From positions 31,309 to 95,308 of the forward strand of contig JAJQGL010000050.1 in NCBI GenBank assembly GCA_021200535.1: a stretch of DNA of 64,000 nucleotides, written 5' to 3'. Both the position numbers and the translations under genes were made by a program. Positions 38,316 through 47,581 of this stretch are shown piece by piece. Source of the stretch: Clostridiaceae bacterium (GTDB lineage: Bacteria > Bacillota > Clostridia > Lachnospirales > Lachnospiraceae). Position 1 is the stretch's first letter, and every line of letters starts with the position of its first letter. Under the pieces are notes generated by a model. That model was not told where the DNA came from. It was given only the letters and a program-made list of their open reading frames with translations, and did no database searches.

Positions 38316-38385
38316 ATAAATATGCCCCCTTTTCCCTTCTAGAAATAAATTCCGGCTGCAGCAGTATTTTCAATAATTTGTTGTA

Positions 38386-39219
38386 CTAATATGCCAGCAT
38401 TTTAATATGCTGCTCTAAATTTTGCAGCTGCACATCCAGACTGCAGTCAATTATTTTATTTTCTGTTTCTATAATGCACTGGTTCTCTGACAAATTGTCA
38501 TCTTCCATTATGTCAAATTCAATCACATCTCCGGCAATCGCCTTAAAGGTCGCCTTTTTAGCAGAAACCCTGCCCATGTCAGCCTTCGAAACCCGAATCA
38601 TCATTTGCTTTGTCTTTCCAAGGTTTTTAACCGCATTGCCAATCAGATACAAAATCACATCCTTTTTATCTTCACAGACAACACCCGTCAGTTTGTGAAC
38701 CAGAGAAACAACGATATCTGCAAATGCAGGCTCCATACCGCGTTCCTGCTCATCCAACTCCTGAAGCCTGGCATTGTGCTCATTCTGAAGCGCCTGCTTC
38801 ATCTGTACCAACTCCTGCTCCGCCTCAAGCCGCCCTTCTTCAATCCCTTGCTGTTTCCCGGCTTCTCTGGCTTCCTCTTTTATGGTATCCGCCTGATTCT
38901 GCGCCTCTGCAAGAATTTGCTCTGCTTCCTGCCTGGCATTTTCCAGTATCTCTTCCTGCTCCTGCTGTAACTGTTCAGAAAGCTTTCGCCTCTCCTGATC
39001 CATCACCTCATTCATGGAGATCACAGAAAGCCCGTCTTCAAAATCCCCCGCAGCCATCGCATCCTGCCCATCCTCCAGCTCCGGAAACGAAAAGGCTTCC
39101 GGTTCATTTGGGGTTTCATATATATTGGGAATGTAATTTTCCACCTTTTCATCTGAATTTATTACACAAACCTTTTCCGGGTCTACATTAAAATAGACTG
39201 ATTTCAGCAAATTAGACAA
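38386..39219 (-). CDS. fliH: flagellar export regulator FliH
   Basis: This 277-residue peripheral stalk protein holds FliI to the export machine. A Glu/Gln-rich coiled coil (about 75-155) precedes the C-terminal V-ATPase-E-like domain (about 165-277). The most likely start is TTG at 39219, 8 bases after GGAGGTGA, overlapping the end of fliG by 8 bases; an in-frame GTG at 39231 lies within that ribosome-binding site. Overlap with fliG suggests coupled translation. Confidence 0.88.
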   Translation of the reverse strand: MSNLLKSVYFNVDPEKVCVINSDEKVENYIPNIYETPNEPEAFSFPELEDGQDAMAAGDFEDGLSVISMNEVMDQERRKLSEQLQQEQEEILENARQEAEQILAEAQNQADTIKEEAREAGKQQGIEEGRLEAEQELVQMKQALQNEHNARLQELDEQERGMEPAFADIVVSLVHKLTGVVCEDKKDVILYLIGNAVKNLGKTKQMMIRVSKADMGRVSAKKATFKAIAGDVIEFDIMEDDNLSENQCIIETENKIIDCSLDVQLQNLEQHIKMLAY

Positions 39220-40222
39220 CGATCTCGTCACCTCCGCCTCTGGAAATAATAATCTCAGCAGAATCCTCCAGCTTTCGTATAATATTTACAATCTTCTGTT
39301 GCGCTTCCTCTACATCTTTCATACGGACAGGCCCCATAAAATCCATATCTTCCTTGATCATGGTAGCAAGACGGGAAGAAAGATTATTAAAGATAAGATT
39401 CTGTACTTCTTCGTTGGAGCCTTTCAACGCTACGGCAAGCTCATTATTATCTACCTCACGCAGCACACGCTGTACAGATCTGTCGTCCAAAGACAGAATA
39501 TCTTCGAATACAAACATTTTCTTTCGAATCTCGTCGGCAAGCTCCGGATCCTCGATTTCGAGACTTTCCATGATATGCTTTTCTGTTCCACGGTCTACGG
39601 TATTTAAAATTTCTACGATAGAATCGACGCCGCCAACAATGGTGTAGTCCTGATTTGCCAAAGAAGAAAGCTTCTGTTCCAATACTTTTTCCACCTCTTT
39701 GATGACATCCGGAGCAGTACGGTCCATCTGTGCAATACGCTTTGCAACATCTGTCTGTTTATCCGGGGTCAATGCAGATAAAACCGCTGAAGACTGCTGT
39801 GGTGAAAGATATGATAAAATCAATGCAATCGTCTGCGGATGCTCATCCTGAATAAAATTCAAAAGCTGGCTCGCATCTGTTTTTCTGACAAATTCAAAAG
39901 GACGAACCTGAAGAGAGGCTGTTAATTTACCGATAACATCCTTTGCCCGTTCTGAGCCAAGCGACTTTTCCAAAAGGTCTTTCGCATATGCAATACCACC
40001 CTCTGCAATATATTGCTGCGCCAGACAGACTTCATAAAACTCATCTAGCACCGCATCCTTCATGGAAGGAGAAATGCTTCTGGTATTGGCAATTTCCAGA
40101 GTCAGCTGCTCAATTTCATCTTCTTTGAGATGCTTAAAGACATTGGCAGATTTCTCCGGTCCCAGCGCAATCAGCAAAACCGCCGCTTTCTGAACACCGC
40201 TTATTTCTTCTGTTTTCGCCAT
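39212..40222 (-). CDS. fliG: flagellar motor switch protein FliG
   Basis: This 336-residue C-ring protein receives torque from MotA. The N-terminal (IALGPEKSANVFKHL), middle (LNFIQDEHPQTIALILSYL, then the EHPQ motif) and C-terminal (VFEDILSLDDRSVQRVLREVDNNELAVALKG) domains are complete. The ATG at 40222 has GAGG 6 bases upstream in the recurring AGGAATGAGG context. An ATG four codons earlier in the same frame is an alternative start. Confidence 0.97.
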   Translation of the reverse strand: MAKTEEISGVQKAAVLLIALGPEKSANVFKHLKEDEIEQLTLEIANTRSISPSMKDAVLDEFYEVCLAQQYIAEGGIAYAKDLLEKSLGSERAKDVIGKLTASLQVRPFEFVRKTDASQLLNFIQDEHPQTIALILSYLSPQQSSAVLSALTPDKQTDVAKRIAQMDRTAPDVIKEVEKVLEQKLSSLANQDYTIVGGVDSIVEILNTVDRGTEKHIMESLEIEDPELADEIRKKMFVFEDILSLDDRSVQRVLREVDNNELAVALKGSNEEVQNLIFNNLSSRLATMIKEDMDFMGPVRMKDVEEAQQKIVNIIRKLEDSAEIIISRGGGDEIVV

Positions 40223-40262
40223 ATTAACCCTCATTCCTGCGCCGTTTTTCGCGTTTTAACCG

Positions 40263-40294
40263 GCTTTGCGACAAACAGCGCGCAGACGCAAAGC
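40263..40294 (-). other. hairpin between fliF and fliG
   Basis: GCTTTGCG and CGCAAAGC form an 8-base stem around a 16-base loop in the 121-bp gap, ending 41 bases before the fliG start. No T run follows. It may be a processing or stability stem. Confidence 0.4.
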
Positions 40295-40343
40295 ACTATG
40301 CAAAAGAGCAGCTTCTCATACAGTCTGTTCTTTCACCATCAAA

Positions 40344-41969
40344 CTACATATCCCATTCGTCATCATTCAGCCAGTTGCGCAACAGCTGCGCAACTGCCTC
40401 CGGATTTTCATCCACAAATTTCTCAATCATCTTCCTTGTCTCTGACTTATCGCTAAATTCAATGTCATCCAGGGACTGGTTTTCCTTGGTTGTTGCCAAC
40501 AGCTGCTCGACAGAAAGTTCTGGCTCCTCCTCTGCAATTTTTACCGGTGCTGTTCCGCGGATAACTACGAAGATTAACAGCGCAATGATCAAAACAGCCA
40601 GAATGATCATCAGATAATCTGCAATTCCTCTGCTGGAATCTGTCTTTTCAACAAATTTCGGCACCTCATATGCCATTACACTGATCTGCGCAGAATCCAC
40701 ACCCGATGCACTGGCAATCAGGGAAATCTCATCATCTGACAATGTTACTACTGTACGTTCGCTGTTTTCTGCCATAAACTCTTCAAAGGTCATGTTGTCC
40801 AATGTGCCGTCTGCTTCCAGCTCTTCTTCATCATATACCACATAACGCAGCGCAACAATTCCCAGTGAAGAATCATCATATTGGATTGCAGGGGTTTCCT
40901 GCTTTATATTTTCAATCGTCTCATCTGTCAACAGCCCTTCCAGCTTTTGAATTTCCAAAGAAGTGTCCCCGCTCGAAGAATCAATCACATAATCTGTGTC
41001 ATCATCATTGGACGACGTCCCCGGTTCACCGCCGCTGGAATTGCTTGTGCCTTCTGAGGAATAGGAATAAAACTTTGTCGGATATCCATACTCGCGTCCC
41101 TCTGCGACAGAATAAGTCTTTGTAAGTGTTTCTACCGTGCTGATATCAAAACGAATACCCTGCGTACCAACCTGAATATCATCATATCCGCTTTTGATCA
41201 GCAAATCAGAAATATTTTTGGCAATCGTGTTGCGCAGCTTTTCACAATACTCGCTTGTTCCACCCGAAAGGCTTCCGCCCAGGGAATCTGACGTCGCTCC
41301 ATTGTAAATACAATTTCCATCCGAATCATTTATGATTACATTTTCCAGATCTGTACCAACCGCATTTGCAAGCCAGCTTGCAAGCGCTACAGAAACATCT
41401 TCCGTAACATTGTCCTTTTCCGTTTCTTTCACAGAAATGCGCGCTGTCACCGAAGTATCATCTTCCTCATCCAAAACGCTATATGTCGAGTCCGGTACAT
41501 CAATAAAGACATCTGCATCTTCAACAAAAGAATATTCCACCAGGCTTTTTTTCAATGAAGACTGAAGCGCCAAAATACGCTTTTGGCTTTTCTCACTCTC
41601 TGTAGTAGACATCGAATTGTCAAATGCATCATCCCACGTATAGCCACTGTCCGTAAGGCCATTATCACTCATCGCATACAACGCATTGGTCATATCTTCT
41701 TTATGTACATACAAAGTCAGTCCATCATTTTCCGATGCCTTATACGAAATCCCTTCATCATCCAATGCATCCGCCATTGCATTCGCATCTTCAAGGCTGC
41801 TGAACTCCTGAAACTTAACCCAGGTCGGTCTTGAAACCAGATATGCGGTAATACCAATCGCAATCAGCACAATACAGATGACGGCAATAATAATTGTCTT
41901 TTGTTTACTGGAATACTTCTTCCAAAATTCGATTAATCTTGTCGGAATTTCCTTTATTCTTTCTTGCAT
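40344..41969 (-). CDS. fliF: flagellar MS-ring protein FliF
   Basis: This 541-residue protein forms the membrane-supramembrane ring. Two membrane helices lie at about 24-46 and 448-468, flanking a large periplasmic-type domain with ring-building motifs and a Ser/Asp/Gly-rich insertion (about 305-340). The C-terminal cytoplasmic tail binds FliG. GGGGAG lies 6 bases before the ATG. Confidence 0.96.
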   Translation of the reverse strand: MQERIKEIPTRLIEFWKKYSSKQKTIIIAVICIVLIAIGITAYLVSRPTWVKFQEFSSLEDANAMADALDDEGISYKASENDGLTLYVHKEDMTNALYAMSDNGLTDSGYTWDDAFDNSMSTTESEKSQKRILALQSSLKKSLVEYSFVEDADVFIDVPDSTYSVLDEEDDTSVTARISVKETEKDNVTEDVSVALASWLANAVGTDLENVIINDSDGNCIYNGATSDSLGGSLSGGTSEYCEKLRNTIAKNISDLLIKSGYDDIQVGTQGIRFDISTVETLTKTYSVAEGREYGYPTKFYSYSSEGTSNSSGGEPGTSSNDDDTDYVIDSSSGDTSLEIQKLEGLLTDETIENIKQETPAIQYDDSSLGIVALRYVVYDEEELEADGTLDNMTFEEFMAENSERTVVTLSDDEISLIASASGVDSAQISVMAYEVPKFVEKTDSSRGIADYLMIILAVLIIALLIFVVIRGTAPVKIAEEEPELSVEQLLATTKENQSLDDIEFSDKSETRKMIEKFVDENPEAVAQLLRNWLNDDEWDM

Positions 41970-42084
41970 AATGAACTCCCCTACTGTCTTCGTTTATTCT
42001 CGTACCTGCAGCAGCACCGATACAGGCACCTCTTTTGCTTCCGCCGGGTGGCATCCCTGCACAGCCCGTCACAGAAGCACTATC

Positions 42085-42426
42085 CTACATCTGCAGATTC
42101 ATGATCTCTTTGTATGCAGTAACAAACGCATCACGCACTGCCACTGTATACTGCAGGGATACATTCGCCTTTTGCTGTGCAATCATCACATCATGGATAC
42201 TGTCCGTCTCTCCTGTCGCAAATTTAAGTTCTTCCTCTTCCGCTGCATTGCTGTACGCATTTGTCTCGCTGATCAGCTGTACCGCAGAATCCAAAATAGA
42301 ATCAAATGCACTCTGATCCTCTGTATCAACCAATAGGGAATCCGTCTCTGTCGCCAGTGATGATGAAATCACTGGCGTATCAAAATAATTATCAAAATTA
42401 ATATCCGTTACCGATGAAACAGCCAT
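42085..42426 (-). CDS. fliE: flagellar rod-MS ring junction protein FliE
   Basis: This 113-residue exported protein is the first part of the rod. The C-terminal VMIAQQKANVSLQYTVAVRDAFVTAYKEIMNLQM signature (about 80-113) is clear. The N-terminus is short and acidic. GGAGG lies upstream of the ATG. Confidence 0.95.
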   Translation of the reverse strand: MAVSSVTDINFDNYFDTPVISSSLATETDSLLVDTEDQSAFDSILDSAVQLISETNAYSNAAEEEELKFATGETDSIHDVMIAQQKANVSLQYTVAVRDAFVTAYKEIMNLQM

Positions 42427-42463
42427 ATAGCTCGTCCTCCATTACTATGTCATTTTATTTTCA

Positions 42464-42901
42464 CTATTTTCCTATTTCTAATGCCTTCAGCTGCATATTT
42501 TTTGATGCATTAAATGCCGTGACATTCGCCTCATACGAACGGCTGGCATCAATCATATCTGTCATTTCCGTAACCGTATTGACATTCGGATACGTCACGT
42601 AACCATTTTCATCCGCATCGGGATTGGATGGGTCATATACCATACGGCACTCTGTTTCATCATCTTCTATTATCTCTGAAATTTTGACACCCTTGCTGAC
42701 AGAACCTGTCGTCCCCAGCAAAGTTTCCTGAAAAGAGCTGTAGCTTTTCTCTTCAAAAATAACCGATTTGCGCTTGTATACATTTCCATCCGCATCTCTT
42801 GTCGTATTTACGTTTGCAATATTTTCTGCAATAATATCCAGACGCGTCCTCTGCGCCGTCATACCAGATGCGCTAATATCCATTCCTGAAAATACACCCA
42901 T
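42464..42901 (-). CDS. flgC: flagellar rod protein FlgC
   Basis: This 145-residue proximal rod protein has the [30 protein letters not shown] signature at the N-terminus and the [27 protein letters not shown] coil at the C-terminus. AGGAGG lies 6 bases before the ATG. Confidence 0.96.
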   Translation of the reverse strand: MGVFSGMDISASGMTAQRTRLDIIAENIANVNTTRDADGNVYKRKSVIFEEKSYSSFQETLLGTTGSVSKGVKISEIIEDDETECRMVYDPSNPDADENGYVTYPNVNTVTEMTDMIDASRSYEANVTAFNASKNMQLKALEIGK

Positions 42902-42951
42902 ATGAAACCTCCTTTTTTAACCCAGAACATAACATGATGCCTTTTATCGGA

Positions 42952-43347
42952 TTATGAACCACTTGTCTTTGCAACTGCCTGCAGCCGGCTAAATTCCTGC
43001 GAAACAGAATCTAACAGGGTATAATACTTGATTTGGTTCTTTGCCAGCTCTGAACTTTCCGTGTCAATATCCACATTATTCCCATCCAAACGGTAGCTGA
43101 CTGTTGCATAATCTGTATACGTTGTGGCATTAAGCGAATCCAAATCTGCGCCTGCAACTTCATCGTCAAGCGAATCCGTATACCCGACCTCTGCCAGCAG
43201 ATAGTCCTCAAACTGAACATCCTTCCGCTTGTATCCCGGCGTATCTACGTTAGCAATATTATTGGCGATAACGGAATTCCTTGTCCAACTGGCATCACAT
43301 GCCTTCTCCAGAACATTTATGTAATTATATGCTCCTGTACCTGTCAT
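42952..43347 (-). CDS. flgB: flagellar rod protein FlgB
   Basis: This 131-residue proximal rod protein has SVIANNIANVDTPGYKRKDVQFED and the C-terminal YYTLLDSVSQEFSRLQAVAKTSG segment. The ATG at 43347 lies 7 bases after AAGGAG; a TTG two codons earlier is less likely. It is the first gene of the fla/che cluster, behind its own promoter. Confidence 0.95.
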   Translation of the reverse strand: MTGTGAYNYINVLEKACDASWTRNSVIANNIANVDTPGYKRKDVQFEDYLLAEVGYTDSLDDEVAGADLDSLNATTYTDYATVSYRLDGNNVDIDTESSELAKNQIKYYTLLDSVSQEFSRLQAVAKTSGS

Positions 43348-43464
43348 TGGCAAACTCCTTTCTATCTACTGTTTTCTGTATATAGCCCAAACTTCCTTTC
43401 CAAAAAGCAAAAAAACTGCGAAGTTTAAGATAAATTATACAATTCACCTGATCATACATATACA

Positions 43465-43492
43465 ATTATAAAGGAAAACCGATAAATTACAA
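43465..43492 (-). promoter_or_regulatory. main sigma-A promoter of the fla/che cluster
   Basis: TTGTAA (43487-43492) and TATAAT (43465-43470) are separated by 16 bases, 118 bases before the flgB start. A second TATAAT closer to flgB has no well-spaced -35 box. I could not find a clear CodY box here. Confidence 0.65.
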
Positions 43493-43505
43493 GAGAAATT
43501 GTAAA

Positions 43506-43540
43506 AAAAGTATAAAAAGGCTGACATTTTTTTGTCAACC
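43506..43540 (-). terminator. terminator of topA-codY
   Basis: On the minus strand GGTTGACA and TGTCAGCC pair through one wobble around six A, followed by TTTTT and more T. It lies 54 bases after the codY stop and separates codY from flgB. Confidence 0.8.
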
Positions 43541-43593
43541 TCCCTGTTTTCTTTCCGAAAAAAATCCTTTTTTCGCCGAAATTATTTTATTTT

Positions 43594-44367
43594 TTAACGA
43601 TTCTCTGCAATCAGATCGGAATACACAAAATCATTCAAAATACGCACATTTGTTCCCTTCATGCCAGAAGATTTTGTTTCAATAATCCCTGCGCTTTCAC
43701 ACTTCTTCAGCGCATTTACAATAACAGATCTTGTAATCCCTACCTGATCTGCCAGCCGGCTAGTCACAAGAATTCCTTCCCTCTCCCCGCCAAGCTCTTC
43801 TAAAACTGCTGTAATCGCTTTGTTTTCCAGTTTTGACAGTGTTTTCATTGCAGCAACAACATCCTGTTCTTTATGCTGCACTTCTGTCACTTCTTCGGAC
43901 TCCGCCCTCTGCATGGCAAGTCCAATCACCGTTGCGGCATATTCCGTCAAAATAATATCGTCAATCGAGAACGGGACATGGCAGCGATAAACAAACAATG
44001 TGCCCAGGCGCGTTCCCGCCATATTAACCGGCGAAATCATGGCCTGATAATCCTGCACACCTTCAGACGAGAAGCCAAGTGTCAGCAGATTGACATTCTC
44101 TTTCGTAGATAAAATGTTCATAAAGCGCTCGCGCAGAGACTGATTCAGGCAGGTACCATACCGGACCTCCTGCAGCTGGGGTATCACCGGAATATCTGTG
44201 CTCTCTTTCATCCCAAGCACCTTTCCCTTGCGGCTTACCAGAATGACATTTACCTTCAGTGTGGCAGATAATTCTTCACAAAAGTCTGTAAAATTAATTT
44301 TATCAGATTCCTGCTTATTTAACAAGCGGTTTATTTTTCTAGTTTTATCCAATAATTCTAAACTCAT
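43594..44367 (-). CDS. codY: GTP- and branched-chain amino-acid-sensing repressor CodY
   Basis: This 257-residue global regulator has an N-terminal GAF domain (1 to about 155) that binds isoleucine, leucine or valine. Its C-terminal winged helix (about 195-250) has LADQVGITRSVIVNALKKCESAGII. The ATG at 44367 has AGGTG 5 bases upstream; the longer frame starts inside topA. It follows topA and precedes flgB, the Bacillus-type arrangement in which CodY represses motility genes when nutrients are plentiful; repression here is inferred. Confidence 0.96.
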   Translation of the reverse strand: MSLELLDKTRKINRLLNKQESDKINFTDFCEELSATLKVNVILVSRKGKVLGMKESTDIPVIPQLQEVRYGTCLNQSLRERFMNILSTKENVNLLTLGFSSEGVQDYQAMISPVNMAGTRLGTLFVYRCHVPFSIDDIILTEYAATVIGLAMQRAESEEVTEVQHKEQDVVAAMKTLSKLENKAITAVLEELGGEREGILVTSRLADQVGITRSVIVNALKKCESAGIIETKSSGMKGTNVRILNDFVYSDLIAENR

Positions 44368-44375
44368 ACATACAC

Positions 44376-46451
44376 CTATTTTTTCTCTTTTGTCTTTTGC
44401 TGAACATAGCCGCACTGTTCATCCATACAGACAACCTTATTACCCTTTTCTACCATGGCGCCGCCGCATTTCGGACATTTTTGGGCAGAAGGCTTCTGCC
44501 ATGAAACAAAATCACAGTCCGGATACCGGATGCATCCAAAATATCTTCTTCCCTTTTTGGTCTTTCTTCCGACGATATCATCCCCGCATTTCGGACAGGC
44601 AACGCCGATTTTTTCCAGATATGGCTTGGTGTTTCGGCAATCCGGAAATCCGGGACAGGCAAGAAACTTCCCATGAGGCCCATATTTGACAACCATGTTT
44701 CTGCCGCATTCCTCGCAGAGCACATCCGTTACCTCATCTTCAATTTTTACTTCTTCAAGCTCTCTCTGTGCAATTTCAACCGCCTCATGCAGATCTGGAT
44801 AAAAGTTTTCCACAACCGTTTTCCATTTTACCAGACCATCCTCTACCCGATCAAGCAGACCTTCCATATAAGCGGTGAAATTTACATCCACAATGCTGGC
44901 AAAAGACTTTTTCATGATTGAATTAACTACTTCACCCAGCTCGGTAATATAAAGATTTTTCTGTTCTTTCGCCACATAATGACGGTTAATAATAGTAGAA
45001 ATGGTCGGTGCATAGGTACTTGGCCTTCCGATCCCCAGTTCCTCCAGCGTCTTTACAAGAGACGCCTCTGTAAAATGGGCAGGCGGCTGTGTAAAATGCT
45101 GCTTTTTCTCAAAATCCTTTGCAAGCAGCTCTGTTCCAACAGACAACTTTTTCGGCAAGACTTTTTTCTCAATCTTATCCTCATCTGTCTGATATACCGA
45201 CAAATAACCTGCAAAGGCTACTTTAGAAGCTGAAGTTGTAAAACGATATTCCCCGGAATCAATCTTTGCCGTAGCCGTAACCAATTTTGCCGGCGCCATA
45301 CGGCTCGCCAAAAAACGTTTCCAGATCAGCTGATACAGGCGGAAATGATCTCTGGACAGCGTATCTTTAACCATCGCCGGCGTAATATCAACATAGGTAG
45401 GACGAATCGCTTCATGCGCATCCTGTATCTTTTTTTTGCTTTGGGCAGCTCTCTCCGAAACAGCCTGATACTCCGTTCCATAATTTTCTTCAATATAATC
45501 ATAGGCCATCTGCTTTGCGTCGTCAGAGATACGGGTAGAATCTGTACGCAGGTAAGTAATCAGTCCTACCGTTCCCCTGCCCTTAATGGCAAATCCCTCA
45601 TATAACCCCTGTGCCAGCCGCATTGTTTTTTGTGTAGAAAAATTCAGGCTTTTTGCCGCTTCCTGCTGCAGCGTACTGGTCGTAAAAGGCAGCGGGCTTT
45701 TCTTCATACGCTCTTTTTCTTTCAAATCAGATACATGGAATCTGGCGTTTTTTAATTTCTTCAGAATGGAATCCAGCTGTTCTTCTGAGTGAATCGCCAT
45801 CTTTTTTTCCCTGGTTCCATAAAACTCTGCATTCACGGTTTTCTTTTCACCGGCAATCTGAAATTCACCGGACATAGTCCAATATTCCTGCGGGATAAAT
45901 GCGTTGATCTCCTCTTCCCGGTCGGCAATGATACGCAGGGCAACCGACTGAACTCTTCCTGCACTGAGTCCCCGTTTTACCTTTACCCATAAGACCGGGC
46001 TGATCTGATACCCCACAAGGCGGTCAAGAACACGCCTTGCCTGCTGTGCGTCCACCAAATCCATGTCAATGCTCCGTGCCTGCTTAATAGACTGTTTCAC
46101 TGCATTTTTGGTGATCTCGTTAAATGTGATTCTTTTTGTATTTTTCTGATCCAGCTTCAGCGCAGCCGCCAGATGCCATGAAATAGCCTCTCCTTCCCGG
46201 TCAGGGTCAGTCGCAAGATAAATCTTATCCGCCTTTTTCACCTCTCTGCGCAGCTTCGCAAGCAATTCACCCTTACCGCGAATCGTAATATACTTTGGTT
46301 CAAAGTCATTTTCAATATCTATTCCAAGCTGACTTTTCGGCAAATCCCTCACATGGCCATTTGAAGCCACTACCTCATAAGAGCTTCCCAGAAATTTTTT
46401 AATTGTTGCCGCCTTAGAAGGTGATTCTACAATCACAAGATTTTTTGCCAT
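44376..46451 (-). CDS. topA: DNA topoisomerase I
   Basis: This 691-residue type IA topoisomerase relaxes negative supercoils. The Toprim domain begins VIVESPSKAATIKKFLG; acidic residues lie in YLATDPDREGEAISWHL, and the catalytic Tyr is in GLITYLRTDSTRIS. Three C-terminal zinc ribbons follow (CEECGRNM, CPKCGDDI and CPKCGGAM). It ends 8 bases before codY starts, so the two share a transcript. Confidence 0.97.
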   Translation of the reverse strand: MAKNLVIVESPSKAATIKKFLGSSYEVVASNGHVRDLPKSQLGIDIENDFEPKYITIRGKGELLAKLRREVKKADKIYLATDPDREGEAISWHLAAALKLDQKNTKRITFNEITKNAVKQSIKQARSIDMDLVDAQQARRVLDRLVGYQISPVLWVKVKRGLSAGRVQSVALRIIADREEEINAFIPQEYWTMSGEFQIAGEKKTVNAEFYGTREKKMAIHSEEQLDSILKKLKNARFHVSDLKEKERMKKSPLPFTTSTLQQEAAKSLNFSTQKTMRLAQGLYEGFAIKGRGTVGLITYLRTDSTRISDDAKQMAYDYIEENYGTEYQAVSERAAQSKKKIQDAHEAIRPTYVDITPAMVKDTLSRDHFRLYQLIWKRFLASRMAPAKLVTATAKIDSGEYRFTTSASKVAFAGYLSVYQTDEDKIEKKVLPKKLSVGTELLAKDFEKKQHFTQPPAHFTEASLVKTLEELGIGRPSTYAPTISTIINRHYVAKEQKNLYITELGEVVNSIMKKSFASIVDVNFTAYMEGLLDRVEDGLVKWKTVVENFYPDLHEAVEIAQRELEEVKIEDEVTDVLCEECGRNMVVKYGPHGKFLACPGFPDCRNTKPYLEKIGVACPKCGDDIVGRKTKKGRRYFGCIRYPDCDFVSWQKPSAQKCPKCGGAMVEKGNKVVCMDEQCGYVQQKTKEKK

Positions 46452-46483
46452 TTCTTTCCCTACCTTTCAACTCATGATCCCTG

Positions 46484-47578
46484 CTACAACCGAATGACAA
46501 AATAATTATTCCCCACTGTATAAATCATCTTTTTCATCTCAAGTGCCAATACAATTTCCATAACTTTCTGTAGCGGGAATCCGGTTTGTTTCACAATCTC
46601 AGAAACATGGATCGGTTCCAAACTTAAAATAGCATACACTATTTTTTCTGCGGTTTCAAGCAAAACCTCGGATTTTTTCTTTCTTTCTATAACATCCTGA
46701 TCAAAAAACATCCCTAATCCATCGAGAATATCCGTAATCCCTGTCACTGGGACCGCTCCCTGCTTGATTAACCCATTGCTCCCCTCATACTGGCTGTTCA
46801 GGATTCCGCCCGGCACAACAAATATTTCCCTTCCCTGATCCAGTCCCGCTTCAGCAGTAATGAGGGAACCGCTGTCCTTTTTCGCTTCAATCAGCAAAAC
46901 ACCGTCGCACAGTCCGCTAATCAGCCGGTTTCTCAATGCAAACTGAAATGGGAGCGGCGGTGAATGCAGCGGAAACTCTGAGATAACCCCGCCATACTCC
47001 TGCATCCGCATATACTCTTCAATATGCTGTCTGGGATAACAGATATCTATTCCGGTTCCAAGGACAGCAAATGTCCTTCCTCCCGGCACATCCATTGCAC
47101 CGCGCTGCGCTGAAATATCGACGCCGCGCGCCATGCCGCTGACTACCTGTATCCCATTTGCCGCCAGCTCATAGCCAAATTTCCTTGCAATCTGAACACC
47201 CTCAAACGATGCTTCCCGCGCCCCGACGATAGCAACCCCGCACATACCCTGCTGCGGCAGGCAGCCCTTATAAAACAATCCATATGGGGCATCGGCAATC
47301 TGCCTTAGCTGCTTCGGATACTCCTCCTCGCGGATTGACACAAAAGAGATTCCTTTTTGCACCATATTGTCATAGCATCGCTTTAGCTGATCGCCGTCTC
47401 TTGCTGCAAGCAATGCACAGATATCCTTATCCCGAAGCCCGGCGACCTGCCTGTATTGCTCCTTCGTCCCCTGAAACACTTCACTTGACGATCCAAAATA
47501 TTCCAGAAGCCTCTGTCTTTTCCGCATCCCAATTTGCGGAAGATTACAAAGCCAAAAATCATACAGCTTCTCCTTCAC
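46484..47578 (-). CDS. dprA: DNA-processing protein DprA
   Basis: This 364-residue protein loads RecA on incoming single-stranded DNA during transformation. The Rossmann-like core has VAIVGAREASFEGVQIARKF, VVSGMARGVDISAQRGA and FAVLGTGIDICYPRQH. A C-terminal winged helix (about 300-364) is present. The start is GTG at 47578, 3 bases after the comM stop. Confidence 0.95.
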   Translation of the reverse strand: MKEKLYDFWLCNLPQIGMRKRQRLLEYFGSSSEVFQGTKEQYRQVAGLRDKDICALLAARDGDQLKRCYDNMVQKGISFVSIREEEYPKQLRQIADAPYGLFYKGCLPQQGMCGVAIVGAREASFEGVQIARKFGYELAANGIQVVSGMARGVDISAQRGAMDVPGGRTFAVLGTGIDICYPRQHIEEYMRMQEYGGVISEFPLHSPPLPFQFALRNRLISGLCDGVLLIEAKKDSGSLITAEAGLDQGREIFVVPGGILNSQYEGSNGLIKQGAVPVTGITDILDGLGMFFDQDVIERKKKSEVLLETAEKIVYAILSLEPIHVSEIVKQTGFPLQKVMEIVLALEMKKMIYTVGNNYFVIRL

Positions 47579-47581
47579 CCA